Counted from the stretch's first letter, positions 27,236-36,917 are shown. The stretch: DNA of 64,000 bases from Mycobacterium shimoidei (GCA_002101905.1 LQPU01000036.1:1-64000), one strand, 5' to 3'. Translations and numbers: made by a program. Notes: a model not told the origin generated them from the sequence alone.

Positions 27236-28492
27236 GTGGCACGACAGTTTTTCGAGACCATCGTCGACGCCGACACCGCACGGCTTCTCGAGGTGTTCAA
27301 GGATCTGCACCGCCACCCCGAGCTGAGCTTTCGGGAGACCCGCACCGCCGGAATCGTCGCCCAGGCACTGAAAGAACAGGGTTTCACGGTGACGACCGGG
27401 ATCGGCGGCACCGGAGTCGTCGCAATCCTGCGCAACGGAGCCGGCCCCACCGTGATGTACCGCGCCGACATGGATGCACTGCCGGTCGAAGAAGCCACCG
27501 GCCTGGACTACGCGAGCACGGTGCGGGTCACCCGAGACGACGGCACCGAATCACCGGTGGCGCATGTGTGCGGTCACGACGCGCACGTGACCTGGATGCT
27601 GGGGCTGGCCAAGGTGCTGGCGCAGACGAAGGACGAGTGGTCGGGCACGGCGGTGCTGATCGGGCAGCCGGCCGAGGAGCTGATCGGCGGCGCGCAGGCC
27701 ATGGTCGACGACGGCCTCTACAACCTGGTGCCCAAACCCGATTTCTTCATCGGCATGCACACCGCGCCCGCTCCGGTCGGCATGGTGCTGGCCGCCGGCG
27801 GCCCGCGAATGGCGGGCACCGATCAGCTCGACATCGTGTTCACCGGCGTCGGCGGTCATGGTGCGCTGCCCCAGTTGGCCAAGGACCCGGTGCTGATGGC
27901 CGCGCTGGCCGTCGTCGAATTCCAGATGATCGTCAGCCGAACCGTGGCGCCGCAGGAGACCGCGGTGCTGACGGTCGGTGCGCTGCAGGCCGGCTCGAAC
28001 CACAACGTCATTCCCGACCGGGCGTTGCTGAAAGCCAATCTGCGGTGGTTCAACCCGCAGGTGCGCGAACAGTTGATCGCCGGGGTCAAGTCGGTAAGCG
28101 AAGGCATCGCCCGCACCTACGGGATGCCCGAGGACCAGTGGCCCGCGATCACGGTGAAGGGCGGATCGCCGCCGCTGGTGAACGACGACGCGCTCGCCGA
28201 GCGGGTGGCCGCGGCACTCAGCGAGGTGCTCGGCCCGCAGAACGTGCTGACCCAGGTGCCGGCGGTGACCGCCTCGGAGGACTGCCATCTACTCAAAGGC
28301 CCGCACACCGATGTGCCGCTGTGCTTCTTGATGGTCGGTGTCGCCGACCCGCAGGTGTGCGCCGAAGCGTGGGCGGCCGGCAAGCTGTTCCCCTATTCAC
28401 CGCACAGCCCCGACTACGTCGTCGACCTGGCCGCCATCCCGGCAGGGGCAAAGATCGCCAGCCACGTGATGCTGGAGTTGCTGGGTAGTTGA
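27236..28492 (+). CDS. M20D-family amidohydrolase
   Basis: 418 aa from GTG, 10 bp after rsbU. Motifs are LHRHPELSFRE (N-terminal), MDALPVEE, HVCGHDAHVTWMLG (metal ligands) and IGQPAEELIGGAQAM with the catalytic Glu pair. This is the zinc/manganese aminoacylase-like family that cleaves N-acyl amino acids. Homologues in mycobacteria are named AmiA/AmiB. No signal peptide. It may be read from the stressosome promoter. Confidence 0.88.
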   Translation: MARQFFETIVDADTARLLEVFKDLHRHPELSFRETRTAGIVAQALKEQGFTVTTGIGGTGVVAILRNGAGPTVMYRADMDALPVEEATGLDYASTVRVTRDDGTESPVAHVCGHDAHVTWMLGLAKVLAQTKDEWSGTAVLIGQPAEELIGGAQAMVDDGLYNLVPKPDFFIGMHTAPAPVGMVLAAGGPRMAGTDQLDIVFTGVGGHGALPQLAKDPVLMAALAVVEFQMIVSRTVAPQETAVLTVGALQAGSNHNVIPDRALLKANLRWFNPQVREQLIAGVKSVSEGIARTYGMPEDQWPAITVKGGSPPLVNDDALAERVAAALSEVLGPQNVLTQVPAVTASEDCHLLKGPHTDVPLCFLMVGVADPQVCAEAWAAGKLFPYSPHSPDYVVDLAAIPAGAKIASHVMLELLGS

Positions 28493-28608
28493 GCGCGCCG
28501 TTTTTCCGCGATTGCGTGTGCGACGGTTGGCAAACCGCGTACCTTCCATGTCGTGCAGGAGGACCGACGGTTCGTCGCGAGCATTTCAAACGAATAAGGG
28601 AGTCGGGC

Positions 28609-29583
28609 ATGACATTCGCGCGAATTTCCACCATTGGCATGATCGCCGCCGCGATCGCCGCACCCACTGCTCAAGTCGTATACGCCGATCTGGCTCTGAC
28701 GTCTACCAACGGTCCGCTGTGGGGCAGCGAAACCGCGATCATCCTCGGTGGAACCACCGAACCGACGCCGTCGGTCGACTTCGCGCGGACCGCCGAGGAG
28801 TTGTATCTGAACCCGCTGGGTTTCAACGGCGGCTCAACCGATTCGATCGTCTGTTACATGGACGGCACCGACCCGTGCAGCGCACCGCTGCAGGTGCTGA
28901 CCACACCCGAGCTGATTCAGCAGGGACCGAGCAGTTTGACCGCCGCGTCGGACATCGTTCTGGCGGTGCGGAACCAGTTCGACGCGAACCCGGGTGCGTT
29001 CGATGCCGAGCATCCGCTGACGATTTTCGGGTATTCGCAGAGCGCAACCGCCGAGTCGATCGCCATGAGCCGGCTCGCAGAACTCGGTATCCCCACCGAT
29101 TCGCTGCACTTCGTGTTCATCGGCGATCCCTCCACCCCGGACGGCATCTGGCAACACCTGGAATCGGCCATGGACCAGACGCTCGGCTCGGAATTCACGG
29201 ACTGGATTCTCAACACTTTCCAGATGAACGAGGTCCTCGGCAGCCTGACACCGAATGACCTGTACCCGGCAACCATTTACGATCTGCCCAGCGATCCGGT
29301 CTCCAACTTCGTAGACGTCTTCGAGGAAAAGGGCCTGTTCGGCGCGATGTTGGACATCCTCTGGCCGCATGTGTGGTACCTGGGGTTGACGCCGGATCAG
29401 ATCGCCGACGCGACAATCACGACCGACGGCGCCCTGACCTACGTCGACATCGACGAGACCGGCATCAACGGCCTGCAAGCGTGGCTCGACGCGGTGTTCT
29501 TCGGCGGCGCCGCCAACAGCGGGCTGCTGGACAGCTTGTTCGACTCGCTGCAGCTGCTGTTCACCGGCTCGTACGCGCTCTGA
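28609..29583 (+). CDS. PE-PPE-domain alpha/beta hydrolase
   Basis: 324 aa from ATG 28609 after AAGGGAG. Residues 1-26 look like a signal peptide (MTFARISTIGMIAAAIAAP, then Ala/Val/Asp). The body has the nucleophile elbow FGYSQSA (Ser around 142) and the ILGGTTEPTPS opening of the PE-PPE (PF08237-type) serine hydrolase domain, but no PE or PPE module. This domain is close to cutinases, and secretion with esterase activity is inferred. The C-terminus is hydrophobic. Confidence 0.83.
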   Translation: MTFARISTIGMIAAAIAAPTAQVVYADLALTSTNGPLWGSETAIILGGTTEPTPSVDFARTAEELYLNPLGFNGGSTDSIVCYMDGTDPCSAPLQVLTTPELIQQGPSSLTAASDIVLAVRNQFDANPGAFDAEHPLTIFGYSQSATAESIAMSRLAELGIPTDSLHFVFIGDPSTPDGIWQHLESAMDQTLGSEFTDWILNTFQMNEVLGSLTPNDLYPATIYDLPSDPVSNFVDVFEEKGLFGAMLDILWPHVWYLGLTPDQIADATITTDGALTYVDIDETGINGLQAWLDAVFFGGAANSGLLDSLFDSLQLLFTGSYAL

Positions 29584-29715
29584 GCGCCCGAAGAGATTGG
29601 AACCCTTCCTACGACGATCGACCCACCGCGCGCCGCGAGAATGGGTCAATCACCGGATGCGGCCGTTGTCCTGGCTTCCTAGCGTTGCGGACATCTGCGA
29701 CCATCGGGGTTCGAC

Positions 29716-30849
29716 ATGACCGCACAGCACATCGAGACGCTGATCATCGGAGCGGGGCAGGCCGGCCTGTCGACCGGATATCACCTGCAACGCAGGAACC
29801 GACCGTTCTTGATCGTCGATGCGAATGAGCGCGTAGGCAACAACTGGCGCAGGCATTACGATTCGCTCCGACTCTTCACGCCAGCCAAGTACAGCGGGCT
29901 GCCGGGTATGGCATTCCCGAGCCAGGACCGGTGGCGCTGTCCGACCAGAGACGAGGTTGCCGAGTTCCTCGAGCGCTACGCGATCGAGTCGAATCTGCCG
30001 GTGCGGATGAGCACACGGGTGGACCGGCTGACCAAGCGGCCGCAAAACGGCTACGCCGCGTTCATCGGCGACGAGACCATAACCTGCGACAACGTTGTAA
30101 TCGCGACCGGTACGTTCGGTCAGACGCCAGGGCTTCCGGACTTCGCTACAAAGCTGGATCCGACTATCCGGCAACTACATTCGAGCCAGTATCGGCGCCC
30201 ACAACAGCTACAACCGGGCCCGGTGCTGGTCGTGGGCGCCTCGCATTCGGGCACCGATATCGCCTACGAGGCGGCGCTGACACACCCGACGATCCTATGT
30301 GGGCGCGACTGCGGGCAGATTCCGGTGCACTGGGACTCGCGCAGCATCCGCATAGCATTACCCGTAATACTCTTCACATGGCGTCACGTCCTCACGAGAA
30401 GGACACCGATCGGCCGAAAGGCGATGCCGCACATCCGCTTCCACGGTGGACCGATGCTCCGGATCCAGCGTGAAGACCTGGCAGCGCGCCGCGTGCAGCG
30501 CCACACAGCTCGCGTAACGGGCGTGATCGACGGCCGGCCGGCGCTGGACGACGGCACCGTCATGGACGTGCGAAATGTCGTCTGGTGCACCGGGTTCAAA
30601 CAGGTTTTCGACTGGATCGATATACCCATCTTCGGGCCCGATGGCTGGCCACGGGAATACCGCGGAGTATGCGCCGACGCGCCCGGGCTGTTCTTCTGCG
30701 GGTTGAGTTTCCAGTACGCGTTCAGCTCGATGGTGTTCTCTGGCGTCGGCCGCGATGCGGAGTATGTCGCCCGCAAGATCGCGATGCGCGCGAGGCCAAA
30801 ACGTGACGACCGCGGCGTCTCCCCGAGGACCGGGTCGCTGTTTGCCTGA
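29716..30849 (+). CDS. Flavin-containing monooxygenase/oxidoreductase
   Basis: 377 aa. The FAD site is IIGAGQAGLSTGYHL at residues 10-24 and the second dinucleotide (NADPH) site is VLVVGASHSGTDIAYE near 171-186. GNNWRRHYDSLRLFTP is typical of the CzcO/YpdA-type FMO branch. The tail is basic and polar with no obvious domain. The substrate is unknown. It lies 63 bp ahead of the broken LuxR gene, which may once have regulated it. Confidence 0.86.
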   Translation: MTAQHIETLIIGAGQAGLSTGYHLQRRNRPFLIVDANERVGNNWRRHYDSLRLFTPAKYSGLPGMAFPSQDRWRCPTRDEVAEFLERYAIESNLPVRMSTRVDRLTKRPQNGYAAFIGDETITCDNVVIATGTFGQTPGLPDFATKLDPTIRQLHSSQYRRPQQLQPGPVLVVGASHSGTDIAYEAALTHPTILCGRDCGQIPVHWDSRSIRIALPVILFTWRHVLTRRTPIGRKAMPHIRFHGGPMLRIQREDLAARRVQRHTARVTGVIDGRPALDDGTVMDVRNVVWCTGFKQVFDWIDIPIFGPDGWPREYRGVCADAPGLFFCGLSFQYAFSSMVFSGVGRDAEYVARKIAMRARPKRDDRGVSPRTGSLFA

Positions 30850-30912
30850 CGACGACCGCCAGCGCGTAACCTCATCCCCGAGCAAAGTCGCCGTTCCAGG
30901 GAGTGATGCGCG

Positions 30913-32574
30913 GTGGGCGTCGTTGATGACCTGCTCGCGGCGCGCGAGGTCTATGAGCGTGGTGAATGGGTGGCGGCCTACGAGGCCCTATCGGGCCTGG
31001 ACAGGACCGGTAAGGACGACGCGGCCACGTGGAGGGCGAAGACTTTGTACGCCTTGCGACGGCCGCTTACCTGACCGGCGGGCACAACGACTGCATTCAG
31101 GCCCTGCAACGCGCCTACCAGATCAATCTGGATGCCGACGACGGTCTCGGCGCGGTGAGGTGTGCGTTCTGGCTGGCGATGGTGCTAACCAACGCCGGCG
31201 AGTCGGCGGTCGGCGGCGGCTGGGTGGCTCGCGCGCAACGGTTACTCGAAGACGCGCCGGGCGATGTGATCGAACGCGGTTATGTGCTGATCCCGGTAAT
31301 GATGCGCCACATCTTCGCGGCAGAGTTCGCATCGGCACAGAGCTGCGCGGTAGAAATCACAGATTACGGACGCCGGTTCGGCGACGCCAACCTTGCGCGA
31401 TGGCTGTCATGCCGCAGGGCCGGCTTGCCATGTACTCCGGGCGTGTTTCCGAGGGGCTGGCCCTGCTGGACGAGGCGATGGTGTGTATTGCGACGGGCAC
31501 GGTGTCGCCCGTCTTCGCCGGCCAGGTTTACTGCTCGATGATCGAAGCTTGCCAGGAGATTTCGGATTTCGGCCGGGCTGCCGAATGGACGGTGGCTTGA
31601 CCAATTGGTGCGACGAGCAGCCGGGCCTGGTCCCGTTCACCGGCCAGTGCGCTGTGCACCGCGGCCAGATCATGAGGTTGTACGGCGCATTCGACGACGC
31701 GCTTCAGGAGTTCGGCCGCGCCACCGAGCGCTACCTCGAGGCGAACACCATCCAGGCGGCTGGGCTTGCACTGGCCGAAAGCGGTGACGTGCTGCGTATC
31801 CGTGGACAGTTCGATGCGGCCGAAGCGACCTTCACACAGGCGCGCGAATACGGGCACGAGCCGCAGCCGGCCCTGGCGCTGCTGTGGCTCGCCCGGGGTC
31901 GCGTCGCTGCCGCGGTCGCGGCGATCACACGACTCCTGGCCGAACCGCGCGACCCCGTGCACCGTTCGCAGTTGCTGCCAGCGGCAGTGGAGATCCTGCT
32001 GGCCGGAGAAAAGACAGACCTCGCCGCAGAGGTCAGCTCCGAACTATTCCAGATCGCGAGCGATTTCGGCTGCATAGCACTACGCGCCATGGCAGGCCGC
32101 GCCGCCGGTCACGTCGCACTGATGCGCGGCGACCACGCCGCTGCGATCCCGGAACTTCGACGCGCCGGTCAGCTCTGGAAAGAGCTCGGCGCACCCTACG
32201 AAGCCGCGCGATGCGCTCTGCTGCTCGGTCGGGCGCTGCGCGCGCTGGGCGACGAGGATTCGGCGGTGGCCGAGCTGACCGCAGCACATGACAGCTTCGC
32301 CCGCCTCCACGCCGAACCCGCCGAACGGGAGGCCGCGGCCCTGCTGCATCCGGGTGCCCCTGGGGGACTGAGTGCCCGGGAAGTCGAGGTGCTGCAGTTG
32401 GTGGCCGCGGGCAAGACCAATCCCGAAATCGCGGCGGCGCTGTTCCTGAGCGAGAAAACCGTCGCGCGACATCTGTCGAACATCTTCGCCAAGATCGACG
32501 TCAGCTCCCGCACTGCCGCCGCCGCGTCGCTTTCGAGCACCGATTGGTTTGACGCGGGTACGCGGCTGCACTAG
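30913..32574 (+). pseudogene. LuxR-family regulator, three frameshifts
   Basis: The protein can only be read by changing frame three times. Frame of 30913 gives AAREVYERGEWVAAYEALSG. Near 31025 it moves to the frame giving FVRLATAAYLTGGHNDC. Near 31400 it moves to the frame giving GRLAMYSGRVSEGLALLDEA. Near 31596 it moves to the frame of the last 325 residues. TPR-like helices fill the body and a LuxR helix-turn-helix (LSAREVEVLQLVAAGKTNPE) ends it. The original would be about 550 aa. Three breaks suggest real decay, though read errors cannot be excluded. Confidence 0.85.
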
Positions 32575-32660
32575 GGACAGTCGCCAACTCAATTGGCCGG
32601 CCAGATTCCCGGATTGCTCGGCGACGGGCCTGGGCTGATCGCTGCGGCGCAGCAAAAGTT

Positions 32661-32696
32661 GTGTCAGGACACCTTGGGACACTGACATCCTGACAC
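32661..32696. repeat. 9-bp perfect inverted repeat
   Basis: GTGTCAGGA (32661-32669) and TCCTGACAC (32688-32696) are perfect complements 18 bp apart, downstream of the LuxR pseudogene and upstream of hicA. There is no T-run, so an operator or mobile-element remnant is as likely as a terminator. Confidence 0.45.
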
Positions 32697-32727
32697 GGAA
32701 AGTGTGCCTGACCTGCCGATTTTGATG

Positions 32728-32766
32728 TCTAGTGTACTTTACTAGATAATGTCTAGTGCGCTAGAC
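32728..32766 (+). promoter_or_regulatory. hicAB promoter with two CTAG operators
   Basis: Two palindromes precede hicA: TCTAGT-7 bp-ACTAGA (32728-32746) and GTCTAG-TGCG-CTAGAC (32751-32766). TAGATAAT at 32743-32750 could be the -10 element and overlaps the first palindrome. HicB antitoxins repress their own promoters at such dyads, so this is the probable autoregulatory site. Confidence 0.65.
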
Positions 32767-32774
32767 TACTCTTC

Positions 32775-32978
32775 ATGGTGAAGGAGGAGCCAACCCGACA
32801 GGTCATCAAGCGGCTCAAGGATGCAGGCTTCACCCGCATCAGCACAGACGGCCGCCACTCCAAATGGCAGCACCCGACCGGTGTATGGGTCCCGCTCCCC
32901 GATACCCACCGCATGATCAGTCCGGGCGTCGTCCGCAAGATCAACCAAGCCATCCAAGAAAGCGAGGAACGCAAGTGA
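32775..32978 (+). CDS. hicA: HicA-type mRNA interferase toxin
   Basis: 67 aa. The double-stranded-RNA-binding-like fold of HicA is suggested by RLKDAGFTRISTDGRHSKWQHPTG, with the catalytic His in the RHSKW stretch, and by the C-terminal GVVRKINQAIQ. HicA cleaves mRNA independently of ribosomes. It is preceded by GAAGGAGGAG-like purines (start within GGTGAAGGAGG context) and overlaps hicB by 4 bp (GTGA). Confidence 0.85.
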   Translation: MVKEEPTRQVIKRLKDAGFTRISTDGRHSKWQHPTGVWVPLPDTHRMISPGVVRKINQAIQESEERK

Positions 32979-33373
32979 CACACACTTACAAAGTCAACGT
33001 CACCCGCGACGGCCGCTGGTGGATGATCGACATACCCGAAATCGACCAACTCACCCAAGCCCGCCGCATCAACGAAATCGAAGACCAAGCGCGTAGTCTC
33101 ATCGCCATCAGCACCGACACGCCACTCACCGACATCGACGTCGACATTACGATCGAGGTCACCGGCATCGGCGACATCGCCAAACGCGCACGCGACATCA
33201 ACCGACGGCGCTGCGAAGCGCTGAAAGCGACCGAAGAAGCACAACGCGAAACAACCCACTACATCCAGCAACTGATGCGTGCCGGCATCACCGTACGCGA
33301 CGCCGGCACGCTACTGGACTTCTCACCGCAGCGCATCAGCCAGATTGTGCATTCCGAACACATCGACGCCTAA
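32975..33373 (+). CDS. hicB: HicB-type antitoxin with HTH
   Basis: 132 aa from GTG at 32975. The N-terminal 65 residues are the partly degraded RNase H-like HicB fold (YKVNVTRDGRWWMIDIPEID). The C-terminal part contains a probable helix-turn-helix (AGITVRDAGTLLDFSPQRISQIV) that would bind the CTAG palindromes upstream of hicA. It neutralises HicA. The toxin-first order and overlap are standard for hicAB. Confidence 0.83.
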   Translation: MTHTYKVNVTRDGRWWMIDIPEIDQLTQARRINEIEDQARSLIAISTDTPLTDIDVDITIEVTGIGDIAKRARDINRRRCEALKATEEAQRETTHYIQQLMRAGITVRDAGTLLDFSPQRISQIVHSEHIDA

Positions 33374-33530
33374 ATAGTTGTCGAGGACACCGGCAGTCCA
33401 AAACATCAAAATGATTTTGCCCAGCGACCTGGGCGGAGGGTGATGTCGCATCCAGCTTCCGACTGATGGGATTCCGAGGTTCCCAGAACCCAGACGGCCC
33501 ATGGAATGTCCGGCCGTTGACTACATGGAG

Positions 33531-33631
33531 TGTCAAGGATCAGCCGAAGTAACTGTCAACCATCAGCCGAAGTAACTGTCAGGCATCAGCCGAAGACGCA
33601 AAGTCAAGTATCACCCGAGGTAACACACTGG
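33531..33631. repeat. Four degenerate 22-25-bp tandem repeats; IS21-like end?
   Basis: TGTCAAGG (33531) leads into ATCAGCCGAAGTAACTGTCA at 33539 and again at 33562, then weaker copies at 33585 and 33610. Repeated blocks starting with TGT at one end are a habit of IS21-family termini, but no transposase is nearby, so this may be a solo remnant. The rest of the gene-free stretch 33374-33637 shows no coding sign. Confidence 0.5.
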
Positions 33632-33637
33632 TAGCGG

Positions 33638-33710
33638 CGCGCCCGAAGAGATTCGAACTCCCAACCTTCTGATCCGTAGTCAGATGCTCTATCCGTTGAG
33701 CTACGGGCGC
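33638..33710 (-). tRNA. tRNA-Arg(ACG)
   Basis: The minus strand gives acceptor GCGCCCG (5' end at 33710) pairing with CGGGCGC (33639-33645), D-loop AGCTCAACGGATAGAGC, anticodon loop CTACGGA (anticodon ACG) and T-loop GTTCGAATC. No CCA is encoded. The A34 is the usual TadA substrate; tadA is in this window. Confidence 0.95.
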
Positions 33711-33785
33711 TTGTGTTCAGTTGTGGTCTATATCATCCGGCGGCGACCCGCTGCGCCCGGCTTCGCCGCGCTTGCGATCGCCACG

Positions 33786-33877
33786 TGGCGGAGGCGAGAG
33801 GATTTGAACCTCCGGTCCCCGGTAAAGGGGACAACTCATTAGCAGTGAGTCCCATTCGGCCGCTCTGGCACGCCTCC
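33786..33877 (-). tRNA. tRNA-Ser(GCT)
   Basis: The minus strand gives acceptor GGAGGCG (5' end 33877) pairing with CGCCTCC, discriminator G, encoded CCA (33786-33788), a long variable arm and T-loop GGTTCAAATCC. The anticodon loop CTGCTAA gives GCT, reading AGC/AGU. Confidence 0.95.
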
Positions 33878-33974
33878 TTGGATTTCTGAGGGTACCGGAC
33901 CTGCCCCGACCTCCGGGCGGGTCACGGAACCGCCGCGGAGCACAGCGTACACAGTCGTTTCATATGCTGTCGAA

Positions 33975-35042
33975 ATGACCGCCCGCCTCCGCCCCGATCT
34001 GGCCGAGGTGGCCCCCTATGTCGAGGGTAAAACGATCCCGGGCACGATCAAGCTGGCCAGCAACGAGACCGTGCATGGGCCGCTGCCCAGCGTGCGGGCG
34101 GCCATCGCCGAGGCCGTCGACGAGGTCAACCGCTACCCCGACAACCACAACGTCGAGCTTCGGTCGCGGCTGGCGCAGCACCTGGACTGCGGCTTCGCCC
34201 TCGAGCACATCGCCGTCGGCTGCGGTTCGGTGACGCTGTGCCAACGGCTGGTCCAGGCCACCGCGTCGGTCGGCGACGAGGTGCTCTACGGGTGGCGCAG
34301 CTTCGGGATGTATCCACTGCAGGTGCGGGTCGCCGGCGCGAACCCCGTCGAGGTCCCGCTGTGTGACGACACCTACGACCTGTACGCCATGCTCGCCGCC
34401 GTCACCGACCGGACCCGGCTGATCTTCGTCTGCAATCCGAACAACCCGACGTCGACGGTCGTCGAACCTGATGCGCTGGCCCGGTTCGTCGAGGCGGTGC
34501 CCTCCGACGTCCTGATCGCCATCGACGAGGCCTACGTCGAATACATCCGCGACGGCATGCTGCCCGACAGCCTGGGGCTGGTCCGGTCTTATCCCAATGT
34601 GGTTGTCCTGCGTACATTTTCGAAGGCCTACGGGCTGGCCGGGCTGCGGGTGGGGTATGCGGTCGGCGACCGGGACGTGATCGCCGCCCTGGACAAGGTC
34701 GCGGTGCCGTTCACCACGACCAACGTCTCGCAAGCGGCGGCGATCGCCTCGCTGGACGCCGCCGACGAACTGATGGCCCGCACCGACGCGGTGGTTGCCG
34801 AGCGAGCGCGGGTTTCTGCCGCGCTGCGCGACGCCGGTTTCACGCTGCCGCCATCACAGGCCAACTTCATCTGGCTGCCGTTGGGCGAGCGCAGCACGGA
34901 TTTCGTGGAGCAGGCCGCGCAGGCCAGGATCGTGCTGCGGCCTTTCGGCAACGACGGTGTGCGAATCACGATCGGTGCGCCCGAGGAGAACGACGCCTTG
35001 TTGAAGTTCGCGCAGGGCTGGCTGAAAAGGAGTGATTCATGA
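33975..35042 (+). CDS. hisC2: Aromatic/histidinol-phosphate aminotransferase HisC2
   Basis: 355 aa fold-type I PLP enzyme. KLASNETVHGPLPSV opens the protein, VCNPNNPT (near 154-161) and IDEAYVEY hold cofactor-binding Asn and Asp/Tyr, and TFSKAYGLAGLRVGY contains the Schiff-base Lys near 218. It is related to HisC but in mycobacteria acts as a Pat-type aromatic aminotransferase. It overlaps the DUF4334 gene by 4 bp. Orthologue of Rv3772. Confidence 0.9.
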   Translation: MTARLRPDLAEVAPYVEGKTIPGTIKLASNETVHGPLPSVRAAIAEAVDEVNRYPDNHNVELRSRLAQHLDCGFALEHIAVGCGSVTLCQRLVQATASVGDEVLYGWRSFGMYPLQVRVAGANPVEVPLCDDTYDLYAMLAAVTDRTRLIFVCNPNNPTSTVVEPDALARFVEAVPSDVLIAIDEAYVEYIRDGMLPDSLGLVRSYPNVVVLRTFSKAYGLAGLRVGYAVGDRDVIAALDKVAVPFTTTNVSQAAAIASLDAADELMARTDAVVAERARVSAALRDAGFTLPPSQANFIWLPLGERSTDFVEQAAQARIVLRPFGNDGVRITIGAPEENDALLKFAQGWLKRSDS

Positions 35043-35506
35043 GCGAGAGCTTGGCCCGCAAGAAGTTCACCGAGTTCAAGGAGCGCACCGGCCCGATCAG
35101 CGACGCCGAACTCGACGACTACTGGGCGAGTCTGCCGCCGGCGAGCATCGACGACATGCTCGGCGAGTGGAAGGGCGGCGAATTCGTCACCGGCCACCGG
35201 ATGAATGGTCAGCTGGAAAAAGCCCGCTGGTTCGGCAAGACCTTCAAGTCGGCCACCGACGTGCAGCCGCTGGTGTGCCTCGACGACGACGGCAACCGCT
35301 TCTCCAACGTCGAGATGGGCAAGGGCGAAGCCAGCCTGTGGCTGGAGGAGTTCCGCGGCGAGGTGACGGCGACCATGGTTTACGACGGCCAGCCGGTGCA
35401 CGACCACTTCAAGAAGATCGACGACACCGCCGTGATGGGCATCATGAACGGCAAAGGCGTCGTTGTTGACGGTCGCTACTTCTACTTCTACCTCGAGCGG
35501 GTTTAG
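35039..35506 (+). CDS. GXWXG/DUF4334-family protein
   Basis: 155 aa. The GXWXG motif appears as GEWKGGEF near residues 42-49, and the C-terminal two thirds (DGNRFSNVEMGKGEASLW to YFYFYLERV) match the DUF4334 domain. Function is unknown. The start overlaps hisC2 by 4 bp. It is the last backbone gene before the dormancy island. Confidence 0.82.
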   Translation: MSESLARKKFTEFKERTGPISDAELDDYWASLPPASIDDMLGEWKGGEFVTGHRMNGQLEKARWFGKTFKSATDVQPLVCLDDDGNRFSNVEMGKGEASLWLEEFRGEVTATMVYDGQPVHDHFKKIDDTAVMGIMNGKGVVVDGRYFYFYLERV

Positions 35507-35554
35507 GCACCTCCACGCACGCCCGCGCCAAACTCGCCAAACTCGCGTTCGCCG

Positions 35555-35572
35555 TAGGGACTTTCGGCCCTA
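35555..35572 (+). promoter_or_regulatory. DosR-box-like palindrome upstream of HPF gene
   Basis: TAGGGACTTTCGGCCCTA matches the DosR core GGGACTnnnGgCCCT as I know it. It lies 78-95 bp before the 35650 start, a normal distance for DosR sites. Confidence 0.72.
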
Positions 35573-35649
35573 GCCCACGGTGTGGGCCGCCCGCGAGGCT
35601 TCGGTTCTGGTGTGGGTCGGGTACAACAACTGGAGAGCGGGGTGGGCTT

Positions 35650-36447
35650 GTGGTCTACACGCCCGAGCCCGTGTCGGCACGCGAATTCCCCGATGTCGAG
35701 GTGTTTTCCCGTGGCCGGGTTCCGGCCTGGGAGGCCGATCGGGCGGCGCGTGCGGTGGGCCGTGTGTTAGCGCATCGCGGCATCACCGGTGGTGCGCGGG
35801 TGCGGCTGACCACGGCGAATTGCCCGGATGGGCCGATGCTGGTGCAGGTCAACCTGCGGGTGCGGGACACCCCCGTGCGGGTGCAGGCGGTCACGGCGGG
35901 TCGCGATGACTTGCCGACGGCGTTGATGCGACTAGATCGCCAGATCGTGCGGGTATGGTCACCGTGGCGGCCTCGGCCCTGGCCCGATCGGACTCGCCGG
36001 ATTCTCTGGGCGACCGGCGAGGAGGTGATCGCCCGCCGTAAAGGCTATGCGCTGCGGCGGATGACACCGTTGGAGGCGGTGGCTGTGATGGATGCGATGG
36101 ATTACGACGTGCACCTGTTCACCGATATCGAAACCGGCGAGGACGCCGTTGTGTATCGCGGCGGCCCGTCGGGGCTGCGGCTGGCCCGTCAGCTGCACAT
36201 GTATCCGCCGGGCTGGTCGTGGTCGGCGCCCACAACACGCCCACCGGTGCCGCTGATTGTGAATTCGCGCCCGACACCCACGCTCACGGAGGCTGCCGCG
36301 ATGCACCGGATGTGTGCGCACCACTTGCGGTTCGCGTTTTTCACCCACCCAGACAGCGGCCGCGGCCGGCTGCTGTATCCGCGCTACGCCGGCAACCTCG
36401 GATTGATCACCTCGATCGACGACTCCGATGAGGAGGGTGCATCGTGA
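35650..36447 (+). CDS. Ribosome hibernation factor, Rv0079-like
   Basis: 265 aa from GTG. The first 100 residues are a diverged S30AE/HPF domain ([20 protein letters not shown]). After a basic linker, two copies of the long-HPF C-terminal dimerisation domain follow, each with an R-x-M-T-P/A-M-H-R-M and YDVHLF/LRFAFF pattern (about 133-180 and 205-255). In M. tuberculosis the DosR-controlled Rv0079 inhibits translation in dormancy. It overlaps the Rv0080-like gene by 4 bp, preserving that pair. Confidence 0.83.
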   Translation: MVYTPEPVSAREFPDVEVFSRGRVPAWEADRAARAVGRVLAHRGITGGARVRLTTANCPDGPMLVQVNLRVRDTPVRVQAVTAGRDDLPTALMRLDRQIVRVWSPWRPRPWPDRTRRILWATGEEVIARRKGYALRRMTPLEAVAVMDAMDYDVHLFTDIETGEDAVVYRGGPSGLRLARQLHMYPPGWSWSAPTTRPPVPLIVNSRPTPTLTEAAAMHRMCAHHLRFAFFTHPDSGRGRLLYPRYAGNLGLITSIDDSDEEGAS

Positions 36448-36917
36448 CCAACAGCCCCGAAAGCACCGACGCGAGGGCGCCGCATCAGACCGTCGAGCTC
36501 GACCGCGTCGAGGCGATGCGATTGCTGGCCAGCGTCTCCTACGGGCGGGTGGTCTTCACCCGCGATGCGCTGCCCGCGATCCGCCCGGTCAACCACCTCG
36601 TCGATTCCGGTCAGGTGATCCTGCGTACGCGGGTGAGCGCCACATTGTCCACCACGCTGCGATCAAGCCCCGATTCGGGCGTGGTGGTGGCCTACGAGGC
36701 GGACGACCTCGACCCGCAGCGGCGAACCGGCTGGAGCGTCGTTGTCACCGGGCTGGCCACCCCGATCACAGACCCCGATCGGATCGCGCGCTACGAACAA
36801 CTGCTGCAGCCGTGGGTGAACATGGCGATGGACACCGTGATCGCGATCGACCCCGAAATCGTCACGGGCATCCGCATCGTTGACGGCAGCGCACAGCAAA
36901 CCGCCGTCACCGGCTAG
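36444..36917 (+). CDS. Pyridoxamine 5'-phosphate oxidase-like, Rv0080-like
   Basis: 157 aa from GTG. The split-barrel flavin/F420-binding fold is indicated by [35 protein letters not shown] and the [13 protein letters not shown] strand. The family includes PNPOx-like and F420-dependent proteins and the cofactor here is not certain. Translationally coupled to the upstream hibernation-factor gene, as Rv0079-Rv0080 in M. tuberculosis, so DosR control is expected. Confidence 0.82.
   Translation: MTNSPESTDARAPHQTVELDRVEAMRLLASVSYGRVVFTRDALPAIRPVNHLVDSGQVILRTRVSATLSTTLRSSPDSGVVVAYEADDLDPQRRTGWSVVVTGLATPITDPDRIARYEQLLQPWVNMAMDTVIAIDPEIVTGIRIVDGSAQQTAVTG

Noticed and set aside
33531..33631. CRISPR array
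   Set aside because: The repeats are tandem without unique spacers, only two copies are exact and no cas gene is present.
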